A stretch of 64,000 nucleotides of DNA, from assembly GCA_965222725.1 (NCBI GenBank), contig OZ244969.1, forward strand, positions 2,418,001 through 2,482,000. The letters are read 5' to 3'. The stretch's first letter is position 1, and every line of letters starts with the position of its first letter. This stretch comes from GCA-2748575 sp965222725 (GTDB lineage Bacteria > Pseudomonadota > Gammaproteobacteria > Pseudomonadales > Ketobacteraceae). Under the pieces are notes generated by a model, which had not been told where the DNA came from, did no database searches, and was given only the letters and a program-made list of their open reading frames with translations. Shown piece after piece: positions 26,683-36,015 of the stretch. The position numbers and the translations under genes were made by a program.

Positions 26683-28056
26683 TCAGTTATCGGCGCGGGA
26701 CCCGGTTACCTTGCATTGCAATTCCCCATCGGCCAATCGGGCGGATACTTCATCCCCCACCTTTACCGATTCCACTGAGCGTAAAATCTGCCCCTGGGGA
26801 TCCTTAACAATGGCATAACCCCTTCCCAGGGTGGCCAGGGGGCTGACTGCATTCAATTGCTGTGCGCTGTAGCCCAACCGTTGTTGCTGGGTGGTCAGCT
26901 GTTTGCGAATGCCGCGGGCTAATCTTAACTCGTACTGGGCAATCAGTTTCTGGTGTTGGCTGATCTGCCTGGCCGGTGATTGCAGTCGCAGCCGCTGATC
27001 CCAGTGATGGTGTGCCCGCTGTTGTTCTTTCAGGCGACGCTCCATGGCTGCAGTCAGCCGGGTTTCCGCCAGATCCAGCCGTTGCTTTTGTTCTTCCAGT
27101 TGTTTGCCGGGATGCTTGAGACGTTTCTGATGCCAGTCCACCAGCTGCTGTTTGCGGGTCAGGGTATTGCGGATTTTTTCCAGCAGCAGTTGTTCGTAAG
27201 CGCTGAAACGGGCGATCAGTTCCTGCTGATCCTGACTCAGCATTTCTGCCGCAGCGGAAGGTGTGGGCGCACGCACGTCTGCCACAAAATCGGCAATGGT
27301 AAAATCTATCTGGTGGCCCACGGCAGACACAATGGGGATCCGGCTGTTATAAATAGTGCGGGCCAGGGCTTCATTGTTAAAGGCCCACAGATCTTCCAGC
27401 GAACCGCCGCCCCGGCCCACAATCAATACATCACATTCATTGCGTTGGTTGGCGGTTTCAATGGCATGAACAATCTGGGCTGGTGCGTCCTCTCCCTGAA
27501 CGGCACAGGGGTAAACAATCACCGGCAGCAGAGGAAAGCGACGCTTGAGTACAGACACAATATCCTGAATGGCAGCGCCGGTGGGAGAAGTCACTACACC
27601 GACCGTGCGGGGGTGTTCCGGCAGCGGTTGTTTGTGGCTGTCGGCAAACAGGCCTTCGGCGTCCAGTTTGCTTTTCAGCTGTTCGTAGGCCCGTTGCAGT
27701 GCGCCCAGGCCGGCTTCTTCCATGGTGTCTATGATCAGCTGATAATCGCCCCGGGGTGCGTACAGGCTCAGGCGCCCGCGCACCAGTACCTGATCCCCGT
27801 TCTTGGGCTTGAACCGCAGGTGGCGGTTGTTGCCGCGGAACATGGCGGCACGCACCTGGGCCCTGTTGTCTTTCAGGGTAAGGTAGATATGGCCGGAACT
27901 GGGTTGAACCAGATTGGAGACTTCCGCCTCCAGCCAGATCATGGGGAAGGCTTCTTCCAGCAACTGGCGGGCAAACTGGTTTAATTCACTGACGCTGAAA
28001 ATATGGCGCTCATCCTGTTGCGCTGCGGGGGATTCGGTTTCGTAAGACTGGTACAT
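26683..28056 (-). CDS. xseA: Exodeoxyribonuclease VII large subunit
   Basis: The 457-residue product has an N-terminal OB-fold (FSVSELNQFARQLLEEAFP, WLEAEVSNLVQPSSGHIYLT). The catalytic domain follows (VGVVTSPTGAAIQDIVSVLKRR, then VLIVGRGGGSLEDLWAFN and IPIVSAVGHQIDFTI), then a long coiled-coil region rich in Gln and Arg at about 265-390. With XseB it degrades single-stranded DNA. XseB is not in the window. Length and motifs are normal. Confidence 0.95.
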   Translation of the reverse strand: MYQSYETESPAAQQDERHIFSVSELNQFARQLLEEAFPMIWLEAEVSNLVQPSSGHIYLTLKDNRAQVRAAMFRGNNRHLRFKPKNGDQVLVRGRLSLYAPRGDYQLIIDTMEEAGLGALQRAYEQLKSKLDAEGLFADSHKQPLPEHPRTVGVVTSPTGAAIQDIVSVLKRRFPLLPVIVYPCAVQGEDAPAQIVHAIETANQRNECDVLIVGRGGGSLEDLWAFNNEALARTIYNSRIPIVSAVGHQIDFTIADFVADVRAPTPSAAAEMLSQDQQELIARFSAYEQLLLEKIRNTLTRKQQLVDWHQKRLKHPGKQLEEQKQRLDLAETRLTAAMERRLKEQQRAHHHWDQRLRLQSPARQISQHQKLIAQYELRLARGIRKQLTTQQQRLGYSAQQLNAVSPLATLGRGYAIVKDPQGQILRSVESVKVGDEVSARLADGELQCKVTGSRADN

Positions 28057-28248
28057 GACTCGATTTGTTTTGCATTGAATAGGGCCGGGAGTGTGCGGCC
28101 ATTAAACCTGCCAACAGGGGGCAAAGGCAAGGTTAAAATAAAAATGCCGCGACATGGCTGCCGCGGCATTTTACTGATCTGAATGCTTGTTGTATTACCC
28201 GTTTATAACATAGGGAATCCTTTCCTGCCGGTTTCCCGCTGTTACAGG

Positions 28249-28359
28249 TCAGTTGGCAAAGTACATATTGTTCAGGTACTCGCTCAATTGACGCATCACT
28301 TCATCCTCGGTTTTGGATGTTGTGGTGAACAGCATGTCGGAACGATGTAACAGTTTCAT
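28249..28359 (-). CDS. Small ORF (36 codons) with a strong ribosome binding site
   Basis: An AGGAGG sits 5 bases before ATG 28359 and the frame runs 36 codons to TGA. The peptide begins MKLLHRSDMLFTTTSKTEDE and ends YLNNMYFAN. It has no signal peptide and no cysteine; it is charged and likely partly helical. It lies alone in the 570-base gap between xseA and a MASE1 kinase, on the same strand as both. About 100 bases upstream is a 20-bp direct repeat. I do not recognise a family. The ribosome site makes translation plausible. Confidence 0.5.
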   Translation of the reverse strand: MKLLHRSDMLFTTTSKTEDEVMRQLSEYLNNMYFAN

Positions 28360-28457
28360 GATTCCCTCCTATGGTGTTTTATGCGCTGTAGAACGCATAT
28401 ATTGCTCGGTTTCCTGATTTTCAGGTAAATCCCAGACAGGATTTTCTGCGACCTTGT

Positions 28458-28497
28458 TTAAAACCGCTCGCTCACGATTAAAACCGTTCGGTCACGC
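28458..28497. repeat. Two adjoining 20-bp direct repeats upstream of the 36-codon gene
   Basis: The units TTAAAACCGCTCGCTCACGA and TTAAAACCGTTCGGTCACGC agree at 17 of 20 positions and are exactly two helical turns apart. They lie on the promoter side of the small gene at 28249-28359. A dimeric activator-binding site is a natural reading, but no regulator is identified. Confidence 0.6.
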
Positions 28498-28629
28498 TTG
28501 TTACTATGTGCCTGAACCTGAAAAGCGTCAACGTGGCGGCCTGTTACAACATATTTCAACGGGCTGGCTAATGATAAAAATTATGGATAAATCAGGAGGA
28601 TAGAGGTATTTCTTGCTTGCCTGCTTTCG

Positions 28630-30984
28630 CTATTCAAACGTTTGTTTGTGGGGCCGGGATTTGGGAAGCCAGAAACTGAAGGTGGAGCCTTCGTGTATTT
28701 TGCTGCGCACACCGATCAGGCCGCCGTGCATTTCAATAATTTCCCGGCTCAGGGCCAGGCCCAGGCCGGTGCCTTCGGGGTTGATGCGCCCGGTGTTTCC
28801 CACTTTCTGAAACTTGCTGAACAGGCGGGGCTGATCTTCGTCGGCAATGCCAATGCCGGTATCCACGATCTGCACCACATAGCCGGGGAGGTTTTCCGGA
28901 ATGGGCAGGTCTTTAAAATCGTGATCCTGAATCAGTTTCAGGGTGATGGTGCCGTTGGTTGTGAATTTCACGGCGTTGGACAGCAGGTTGAGCATTACCT
29001 GCCGGATGCGGGTGGGATCGGCTTCCACATTGCCGTCCGTCTGGCAGTTCAGCACGATTTCCGATTTTTTGTGGCTGGCGGGCAGGCTGAACTGGTCCTG
29101 GGCTTCCAGTAACAGATCACGCAGGCAGGTGGGCGCGTATTCCAGTTCAAATTTACCTTTTTCTATTTTGGTAATATCGAGCAGGTTGTTGATCAGGCCC
29201 AGCAGGTGGTGCGCGTTTTTCTCGACAATTTTCAGCGCTTCGGTGTTACGTTCGTCCAGCTGGTTGTTTTTCTGGTTCAGTACCCGGTGCGTAAAACCAA
29301 TCACCGCATTCAGCGGAGTGCGTAATTCGTGAGACATGCCGGCAAGAAAATCGGTTTTCGACTGGTTGGCGGCTTCCGCTTCTTCTTTCGCTTGGGCAAG
29401 CTCCCGGGTTTGTACTTCCACCTGGGACTGTACGGCCCTTTCCCGGCTCAATAACGACAACATAACCACTTCCAGCATGGCCACATACAAGAGGCCGCCC
29501 AGCAGCAGAATATAACTGGGCCAACTGGATGCGCGCTCCAGCATTTTCGCCGTGGGGTGAAGGTCCAGCCGCAGGGTACGGTTTCCCAGCGGAAAATTGG
29601 CATGCCAGGCGTAGTCGCTGTCGGGGTGGGTTTCGCCGAAAACCAGCGCCGGTTTGTCCGGGTCGGTAATATCCGTAATGGAGAGGCCGTTCAGATCGAT
29701 GTTGTCGTTGATGGCAATATTGATCAGTTCGTTAACGCGAAACACCACCTGTACCAGGCCGGTGTTACCGCTACCCTGGTAACCGTCCACGGCACTGAGA
29801 AGAATGTAGGCGGTCTGGCCTTCCAGTTCCTGAATCAGTCGCAGCGGATCGCTGAGCAATGTCTGTCCGGTTTCCAGTGCCGCGCGGATCTGCTGGCTGC
29901 GATAAGGCAGGGACAATACATCCAGGCCGTGAATGTCTTTATTGGCGTTGTAGGGATATACATAGGCGATGGGTGCATAGTCGGCTTTCTCCGGAACCGG
30001 TGTCAGTTTTCCGGACAACGACCGGGTTTTAAAGAAAAAGTCCGGATAGCCCTGCTTCTTTATCTGCGCCTCAAGGCGCTGACGGTTGTCATGAGTAACA
30101 TGAGGCAACCACTCGATGGCATGGATGGATGACTGGCCTGCCAGCAGACCATCGCAGAACTTGTTGAATTCCTGAATGGTGACGTCTTCACTGGCCTCGA
30201 AAAAGCTTTTAATGGCACTCAGGGTAACCCGGACTTCGTGAAGATTGCTGGAAAACAGCGCCTGTACCTGGGGCCCGGCATCGGCAATGATGGTGCGCCG
30301 GTTTTCCTCTTCCAGATTGCGGACGTAGAAAAACGCCACAATCACCAGCCCCAGAAAGGAAGCCGACACGGCCGCAGACTGCCAGGATTTTTTCTGGTTG
30401 AACAGCTGCGGCGTAAGAATGCGCAACACAAACGGGGTAACCACCAGCGTGCCAATGGAATCACCCACCCACCAGGTGAGCCAGTTGGTGGTCCACTCGC
30501 TGGTTTCGATAATGCCGGTGAGCAGCAGGGTTACAGTGCCCAGAGTGGAAGCCACCAGACAACTGAGGGGCCCTGCCACCAAAATGAAGCGGGCGATATC
30601 GGGGCCGGTAAAAAAATCGATGGTGGCAATACGAAAGCGGCGTATCAGATAGTGGGCGGTGGCGGTCTGCAGGGTGCTGAACAAGGAAATGGCAGTGGTT
30701 AACACCAGTTGCGCAGCCCCGAAGGGTATGCCTTTGAGCCAGGTGGAGATAGTGATATTGGCAGCAACAGCACCGATAAAAATCCCCAGATAGGGCAGGC
30801 GGCCAAAACGCAACGCAGCCCCCAGTGCCACACCGGCCGCCAGCCACACCGGGGTGGCATAATCGGGGGCTACCGCCAGCAACTGTGATGCCACGCCCAG
30901 GCCAAAGTAAGCCAGGGCGACTCCAAGATTCACAGTGATTGCCGATGGGGGCCGGATCGGGTGGTGACTGCTGCTATCGTTCAT
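28630..30984 (-). CDS. MASE1/CHASE-domain sensor histidine kinase
   Basis: The 784-residue product has a MASE1-type membrane domain in about residues 15-200 and a further segment near 205-222. An extracytoplasmic CHASE-like domain spans about 240-440, with a final segment near 485-505. HisKA (FLAGMSHELRTPLNAVIG) and ATPase (VDTGIGIADEDQ, GTGLGLALSREI) follow; no receiver domain is present, unlike the other kinases here. CHASE domains bind small ligands; the ligand is unknown. No partner response regulator is adjacent. Part of the region between xseA and this gene holds the small ORF. Confidence 0.87.
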   Translation of the reverse strand: MNDSSSHHPIRPPSAITVNLGVALAYFGLGVASQLLAVAPDYATPVWLAAGVALGAALRFGRLPYLGIFIGAVAANITISTWLKGIPFGAAQLVLTTAISLFSTLQTATAHYLIRRFRIATIDFFTGPDIARFILVAGPLSCLVASTLGTVTLLLTGIIETSEWTTNWLTWWVGDSIGTLVVTPFVLRILTPQLFNQKKSWQSAAVSASFLGLVIVAFFYVRNLEEENRRTIIADAGPQVQALFSSNLHEVRVTLSAIKSFFEASEDVTIQEFNKFCDGLLAGQSSIHAIEWLPHVTHDNRQRLEAQIKKQGYPDFFFKTRSLSGKLTPVPEKADYAPIAYVYPYNANKDIHGLDVLSLPYRSQQIRAALETGQTLLSDPLRLIQELEGQTAYILLSAVDGYQGSGNTGLVQVVFRVNELINIAINDNIDLNGLSITDITDPDKPALVFGETHPDSDYAWHANFPLGNRTLRLDLHPTAKMLERASSWPSYILLLGGLLYVAMLEVVMLSLLSRERAVQSQVEVQTRELAQAKEEAEAANQSKTDFLAGMSHELRTPLNAVIGFTHRVLNQKNNQLDERNTEALKIVEKNAHHLLGLINNLLDITKIEKGKFELEYAPTCLRDLLLEAQDQFSLPASHKKSEIVLNCQTDGNVEADPTRIRQVMLNLLSNAVKFTTNGTITLKLIQDHDFKDLPIPENLPGYVVQIVDTGIGIADEDQPRLFSKFQKVGNTGRINPEGTGLGLALSREIIEMHGGLIGVRSKIHEGSTFSFWLPKSRPHKQTFE

Positions 30985-31101
30985 GCATTCAGGATAGCAG
31001 CAGATAACCGGGAGGACTAAGCGGGGGTGCCTTTAAGACTGTCTTTATCAGATATTCGCACAGGATGTGAAGCGTTGTTGCCGGTTTCTTTCCCGGTGTT
31101 C

Positions 31102-31872
31102 TCAGCCAATCAGGTAGCCACCATCCACGGTAATGCAGCTGCCGGTGGTGTAGCTGGCGGCGTCTGATACCAGATACAGCACGGCACCCGCCATTTCCGA
31201 CGGTTCGGCCACTCGCTGCATGGGAACATGGGGCATGAGTTGCTGCAGCACGGCTTCGTTCTTCACCAGCGCGGAAGCAAATTTGGTGTCTGTTGCACCG
31301 GGAAGCAGCGCATTCACCCGGATGTTGTGGGCAGCGCATTCCTTGGCAAAGGCCTTGGTCATGGAAATAACCGCCGCTTTGGTGATGGAGTAGATCCCCT
31401 GAAATGCGCCGGGAATCACACCGTTAACCGAAGCGACATTGACGATGGCGCCGCCCTGATGCTTGCGCATGATTTTGCCGGCGGCGGTGGACATAAAGAA
31501 GTAACCGCGAATATTCACATCAACGGTTTTCTGGTAGGCGGTCAGATCCGTATCCAGTATGTGGCCAAAATAAGGGTTGGTGGCGGCGTTGTTCACCAGA
31601 ATATCCAGCTGGCCAACGCTTGTCTCGATCTTGTCGAACAGCTGTGACATCTGCTCCAGATCACCGATATGACAGGCCATGGCCGTGGCATCGCCGCCAT
31701 CGTCACGGATACTGGCGGCCACTTTCTCGCAGTCTTCCTGTTTGCGGCTGGAAATAATCACCCGGGCATTCTGTTTGGCCAGCAGGCGGGCGATATTTTC
31801 ACCGATACCGCGGCTGGCGCCTGTTACCAGGGCAACTTTACCGCTCAGGTCAAAGGGGTTGTCCATATTCAT
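31102..31872 (-). CDS. SDR-family NAD(P)-dependent oxidoreductase
   Basis: The 256-residue product has the classical SDR motifs: TGASRGIG for cofactor binding, NNAA, the catalytic Ser in NVASVNG, and YSITK with Tyr and Lys. GAGAA lies 6 bases before ATG 31872; a TTG start at 31887 would add 5 residues and is less likely. It is the last gene of the acyl-CoA dehydrogenase cluster, 25 bases after the phosphatase gene, which suggests oxidation or reduction of an acyl intermediate. The actual substrate is not determined. Confidence 0.87.
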   Translation of the reverse strand: MNMDNPFDLSGKVALVTGASRGIGENIARLLAKQNARVIISSRKQEDCEKVAASIRDDGGDATAMACHIGDLEQMSQLFDKIETSVGQLDILVNNAATNPYFGHILDTDLTAYQKTVDVNIRGYFFMSTAAGKIMRKHQGGAIVNVASVNGVIPGAFQGIYSITKAAVISMTKAFAKECAAHNIRVNALLPGATDTKFASALVKNEAVLQQLMPHVPMQRVAEPSEMAGAVLYLVSDAASYTTGSCITVDGGYLIG

Positions 31873-31897
31873 AACGCATTCTCGCAATTTGTTGCTG

Positions 31898-32596
31898 TTA
31901 ACGATAAGTCACAAGCAGGGGATCTGTTTGTTCCAGATACCCGAAATCGTTGATAAAGCTCACACTGACACGGCCGTTTTTGAACAACAGCTTGGTGGCC
32001 GATGCATTAACAATGGCCCAGCTCATTTGCACTGCCTGTTCATCACTCAGTCCCAGCAGATTCTGCAGGGTAATGCTGATGGGGCCGCCGGAAGTGAAGA
32101 TGGCAATATGGCGATGTTCGGTGTCCTGAACCAGATCATTCAGCCCATCGGCGCAGCGCTGCTGGAATTGCCGCCAGGATTCACCGTATTCGTGATCGAA
32201 ATCTCCGGACACCCAACGCCGTATGGCATCGGCAAACAAAAGCTGAAATGCTTTTCTGGGGGATTCCTGCTGCGCCAGATACTCCGCCATGGACTGATGA
32301 CATTCCAGTTCCGGTTTATGCCGGGCAATCACTTCCTGGTGGTTGTACTCACTGAAGCGCTCATCAATCTGGTAACGCGGCGGATCGGACGGATACCCCA
32401 TACCGGAAACACAATGGTCAGCGGTTTCCTCGTGGCGAACCAGGCCGCCATGAATAATCCGGTCGAAAAGAATATTACGTTTTGCCAGGCCCTCACCAAG
32501 CACCTTTGACTGGCGTTTGCCCATATCAGACAGGGCATCGTAGTTGGCCTTGCCAAAAGATGCCTGGCCGTGTCGAATCAAATAAATGGCTGCCAT
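31898..32596 (-). CDS. Histidine phosphatase-family protein
   Basis: The 232-residue product begins MAAIYLIRHGQASFG, where LIRHGQ carries the catalytic histidine of the phosphoglycerate mutase-like family, and a second histidine appears in IFTSGGPISI-type context near the C-terminal half. It lies 12 bases downstream of the phosphotransferase gene. In many lipid-degrading bacteria such a phosphatase accompanies ACAD10-type phosphotransferases, so it may act on a phosphorylated acyl intermediate; this is inferred from location. Confidence 0.83.
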   Translation of the reverse strand: MAAIYLIRHGQASFGKANYDALSDMGKRQSKVLGEGLAKRNILFDRIIHGGLVRHEETADHCVSGMGYPSDPPRYQIDERFSEYNHQEVIARHKPELECHQSMAEYLAQQESPRKAFQLLFADAIRRWVSGDFDHEYGESWRQFQQRCADGLNDLVQDTEHRHIAIFTSGGPISITLQNLLGLSDEQAVQMSWAIVNASATKLLFKNGRVSVSFINDFGYLEQTDPLLVTYR

Positions 32597-32608
32597 TCGG
32601 ATTCTGCC

Positions 32609-33670
32609 CTATTGCTGATTGGCGATTTCCTGAAGGCATAACTGCTCCAGAAAATTCACTACCTGGCCATACACGGAAAAGCGCTGGTCTTTGGTCTGGC
32701 CATGGTAAAAACGGTAATAAATCTGCTGCAGTATCACGGCAACACGGAACAGGCCGTACACCCGGTAGAAGGTAAAGTTCACATCCTTGAAGCCCATCTG
32801 CTCGCAGTAATAATGAAAAAATTCACTGCGGCTCATCATGCCCGGCAAATGTGTAGGCTGAAGGCGCATCATGTGCATGGCCGGCGGGTCGTTCGCTTCA
32901 ATCCAGTAGGACAGAGTGTTGCCCAGATCCATCAGCGGGTCACCCAGGGTGGCCATTTCCCAGTCCAGCACGCCAATCACGCGGGTGGGATCGTCCGGAT
33001 CCAGCACTACGTTATCCAGACGGTAATCGCCATGCACCACACACACGCCCACCTGTTCCTGGCGATTGTCGTCCAGCCATTGCATGACTTTTTCATAGTC
33101 CGGTACATCGTCGGTTTTGGCGTTGTGGTAACGTTTGCTCCAGCCATCGATTTGCCGGTCTACATAGCCCCAGCCCTTGCCCAGGTTTTCCAGGCCGGCG
33201 GCCTTGTAATCGATCTTGTGCAGATCAATCAGGCGGTCCACCACCGCTTTGCATAATTCGCTGATACCCTGTTCCGACAGCTGCATTTCCTCCGGTAGTT
33301 CCTTGCGGGGAATAATGCCCTTGATACGGTCCATGGCGTAAAACTCGCAGCCTAGTACGCTGTCGTCCTCGCAGTGGGCCACCATGTTGGGCACATAGGG
33401 GTAAACCGGTTTTAATGCCGACATCACCCGGTATTCCCTGCCCATGTCGTGCGCGGATTTGGCTTTGGTGCCAAAAGGCGGGCGACGCAGAATCAGATCA
33501 CGGTTGTCGTAACGTATCAGGTAGGTCAGGTTGGACGAGCCGCCGGGAAACTGCTTGATAGACGGCGAACCCTGCAAGTCGTCCACATGGCTTTTCAGCC
33601 ACTGGTCCACCTGATTGACATCCAGTTCTTCCCCCTCACGGATCGATTGTGCTTCATCGATAACAGTCAT
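32609..33670 (-). CDS. Phosphotransferase-family protein (APH/ACAD10-like kinase domain)
   Basis: The 353-residue product has the aminoglycoside-phosphotransferase fold: a glycine-rich loop (FPGGSSNLTYLI), the catalytic HGDYRLDNVV and the DWEMATLGDPLMDLG motif. In this family setting it is expected to phosphorylate a hydroxyacyl compound, as the kinase half of mammalian ACAD10/11 does, not an antibiotic. I start at ATG 33670, where GAGGAAAAC lies upstream. The gap to the acyl-CoA dehydrogenase is 8 bases. Confidence 0.87.
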   Translation of the reverse strand: MTVIDEAQSIREGEELDVNQVDQWLKSHVDDLQGSPSIKQFPGGSSNLTYLIRYDNRDLILRRPPFGTKAKSAHDMGREYRVMSALKPVYPYVPNMVAHCEDDSVLGCEFYAMDRIKGIIPRKELPEEMQLSEQGISELCKAVVDRLIDLHKIDYKAAGLENLGKGWGYVDRQIDGWSKRYHNAKTDDVPDYEKVMQWLDDNRQEQVGVCVVHGDYRLDNVVLDPDDPTRVIGVLDWEMATLGDPLMDLGNTLSYWIEANDPPAMHMMRLQPTHLPGMMSRSEFFHYYCEQMGFKDVNFTFYRVYGLFRVAVILQQIYYRFYHGQTKDQRFSVYGQVVNFLEQLCLQEIANQQ

Positions 33671-33678
33671 TGTTTTCC

Positions 33679-34899
33679 TCAATATAGTCCGCGTTTTTTT
33701 AGTTCGAATTTTGCAATCAGGCCCCGGTGCACTTCATCCGGACCATCGGCCAGCCGCAGTACGCGATTGTAAGCATACATACCCGCCAGCGGAAAATCAT
33801 TGGACAGGCCGCCGCCACCGTGAACCTGTATGGCGGCATCAATCACCCGCTGGGCCACATTGGGCGCCACCACCTTGATCTGGGAAATTTCGCTCATGGC
33901 GCCCGCCGCACCCACGGTATCCATCAGGTAAGCGGCTTGCATGGTGAGCAGGCGGGCCATGTTAATTTCAATGCGGGCATTGGCGATAATGTCGCGGTTG
34001 CCTCCCAGGTTAACCAGCGGCTTGCCAAAGGCCACCCGCTGACTACCTCTTTCACACAGCAGCGTCAGGGCCCGTTCGGCGGCACCGATACAGCGCATGC
34101 AATGGTGAATGCGGCCCGGCCCAAGGCGCCCCTGGGCAATTTCAAACCCGCGGCCGGGTCCGGCAATAATGTTCTCTTTGGGCACCCGCACATTGGTAAA
34201 GGACACTTCACCGTGGCCGGCCGGTGCATCATAGGCATTAAACACCGGCAACATGCGTTCGATTTTTACCCCGGGGGTATCCAGTGGCACCAGCACCATG
34301 GAATGCTGCTGATGGCGGTTGGCGTCGGGGTCGGTGACCCCCATAAAAATACCGATCTTGCAGTCCGGATGGCCCACGCCGGAGCTCCACCATTTGCGAC
34401 CGTTAATCACCACCTCGTCGCCATCCAGGGTGCAGGTGGCTTCCATATTGGTGGCGTCAGAAGAGGCTACCCCCGGTTCGGTCATAAAAAACACCGAACG
34501 GATATCACCGGCCAGCAATGGCTTTAACCATTGTTCCTGCTGGGCTGCAGTGCCGTATTTGGCCAGCACTTCCATATTGCCAGTGTCCGGCGCACTGCAG
34601 TTAAAGGCTTCGGACGCAATAGGGGACTGGCCCATGATTTCTGCCAGAGGTGCATAATCGCGATTACTGAGCCCGGCGCCGTGTTCTTCATCCGGCAGGA
34701 ACAGATTCCACAGGCCCTGTTCTTTGGCCATGGCCTTCCACTCTTCCATGATCGGGGGCACCTTCCACTGGGTCCAGTCGGGGGTTTCCTGACCCATCTG
34801 TTCAAAATAGGTTTGCTCATTGGGCAGGATGTGTTCATCCATAAACTTCTGGACCCGGTTGATCATCTCTTGTGCCGTATCGGAATGAGAAAAATCCAT
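33679..34899 (-). CDS. Acyl-CoA dehydrogenase (ACAD10/11-like group)
   Basis: The 406-residue product has the three-domain acyl-CoA dehydrogenase layout: helical N-terminus, the FAD-binding FMTEPGVASSDATNM motif, and a C-terminal helical domain with the likely catalytic glutamate in GPDEVHR. These FAD enzymes form the 2,3-double bond in acyl-CoA. Its partnership with the kinase, phosphatase and SDR downstream suggests 4-hydroxyacyl-CoA degradation, as known for ACAD11; this is inferred. GGAGG lies 7 bases before the ATG. It is transcribed divergently from a LysR gene. Confidence 0.9.
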   Translation of the reverse strand: MDFSHSDTAQEMINRVQKFMDEHILPNEQTYFEQMGQETPDWTQWKVPPIMEEWKAMAKEQGLWNLFLPDEEHGAGLSNRDYAPLAEIMGQSPIASEAFNCSAPDTGNMEVLAKYGTAAQQEQWLKPLLAGDIRSVFFMTEPGVASSDATNMEATCTLDGDEVVINGRKWWSSGVGHPDCKIGIFMGVTDPDANRHQQHSMVLVPLDTPGVKIERMLPVFNAYDAPAGHGEVSFTNVRVPKENIIAGPGRGFEIAQGRLGPGRIHHCMRCIGAAERALTLLCERGSQRVAFGKPLVNLGGNRDIIANARIEINMARLLTMQAAYLMDTVGAAGAMSEISQIKVVAPNVAQRVIDAAIQVHGGGGLSNDFPLAGMYAYNRVLRLADGPDEVHRGLIAKFELKKRGLY

Positions 34900-34932
34900 T
34901 GTGGTGCCTCCGGTGAATCAGGTGTTTTAGTG

Positions 34933-34947
34933 GTGGCAAATTGCCAC
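34933..34947. promoter_or_regulatory. Perfect 15-bp palindrome upstream of the acyl-CoA dehydrogenase operon
   Basis: GTGGCAA-A-TTGCCAC is a perfect 7-1-7 palindrome, centred 41 bases from the dehydrogenase ATG. Its length and position suit a dimeric repressor or the LysR protein. Which protein binds is not known. Confidence 0.5.
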
Positions 34948-34973
34948 AGATTCAGCACAGCATAGAAAAATCC

Positions 34974-35007
34974 TAATCATCAAACCAATGAATAGATATA
35001 ATGATTA
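34974..35007. promoter_or_regulatory. Inverted repeat and possible -10 box upstream of the LysR gene
   Basis: TAATCAT (34974-34980) and ATGATTA (35001-35007) form 7-bp arms 20 bases apart. A TATAAT at 34997-35002 overlaps the right arm. The region is AT-rich, so chance is not excluded. Confidence 0.35.
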
Positions 35008-35041
35008 ACTATTAATTTTATTTATAGTTTGGTGCGGCGTT

Positions 35042-35965
35042 ATGCAGTTACATCGGGTGGATCTGAATCTTTATGTGGTATTCGAAACCGTGTTCGAGGA
35101 AGGCAATCTGTCCCGGGCGGCAAAGAGGCTGTTTTTAACCCAGCCGGCAGTGAGCCATGCCCTGAGCCGGCTGCGGGAACATTACCAGGATTCCCTGTTT
35201 GTGCGCCGCGGGCACCGCATGGAGCCGACTCCACTGGCTCAGCGAATCCGCCCCCAGATTCAGGTGGCGTTACAGGGCCTGCAGGAAACCCTGCAACCGG
35301 CCGCGGGCTTTGACCCGCTGGCGTCCCGCAAGCGCTTTGTGGTGGGCATGCGGGATAACGTGGAATCCATTATGACCCCCCGCATCATGGCCATGCTGGA
35401 AACCCATGCCCCCCAGACCCAGCTGGCCAGTGTGCGGGCGCCGCGGCGTGAGATGGAAGCCCAGCTGTCGGCCGGGCGGCTGGATCTGGCTTTTGATGTG
35501 TTGCTGCCGGTGGGCCCCAGGATTCGCCATCAGCCGCTGATGTCTGATCATTTTCGGGTGGTGGCCAGGGCCGGTCACCCGCTGATCGGCAATCGACTCA
35601 CCCTGAAAAAGTATCTTGCCGCCAAACATATTGTGGTGTCGTCCCGGCAGAGCGGACCGTCGCTTGAAGATTTTGAACTGAGCCGCCTGGGACTGCGGCG
35701 CGAAGTGGCCATGCGCTGCCAGCATGTGTACGTGGCCATGCGCACAGCGGCCAGCACGGATCTGTTGCTGACCGTACCGGCGTCGGTGGCCCGCTCACAG
35801 ATGCTGACCAGTGATTTGAAAAGCTGGAAAATGCCGGCCGATCTGCCGCCGTTGGCCATTCATATGTACTGGCACGAGGATATGGAAAAGGAAAGCAGTA
35901 ACCGCTGGTTACGGGATCTGGTAGAGGCCGAAGCTCTGCAGCAGAGTAAACAGCGGCAAGCCTGA
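35042..35965 (+). CDS. LysR-family transcriptional regulator
   Basis: The 307-residue product has an N-terminal winged helix-turn-helix (NLSRAAKRLFLTQPAVSHAL, then LREHYQDSLFVRRGHRMEPT) and a periplasmic-binding-like effector domain from about residue 95. LysR regulators typically bind between themselves and a divergent target, here the acyl-CoA dehydrogenase operon. The effector may be an acyl-CoA or related acid, but that is inferred from the neighbours. Confidence 0.9.
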   Translation: MQLHRVDLNLYVVFETVFEEGNLSRAAKRLFLTQPAVSHALSRLREHYQDSLFVRRGHRMEPTPLAQRIRPQIQVALQGLQETLQPAAGFDPLASRKRFVVGMRDNVESIMTPRIMAMLETHAPQTQLASVRAPRREMEAQLSAGRLDLAFDVLLPVGPRIRHQPLMSDHFRVVARAGHPLIGNRLTLKKYLAAKHIVVSSRQSGPSLEDFELSRLGLRREVAMRCQHVYVAMRTAASTDLLLTVPASVARSQMLTSDLKSWKMPADLPPLAIHMYWHEDMEKESSNRWLRDLVEAEALQQSKQRQA

Positions 35966-36015
35966 AATAAGGTCTGAAATAAAGAAAGCTTCGTCATCAC
36001 CGGGAGGAAAGGGTT

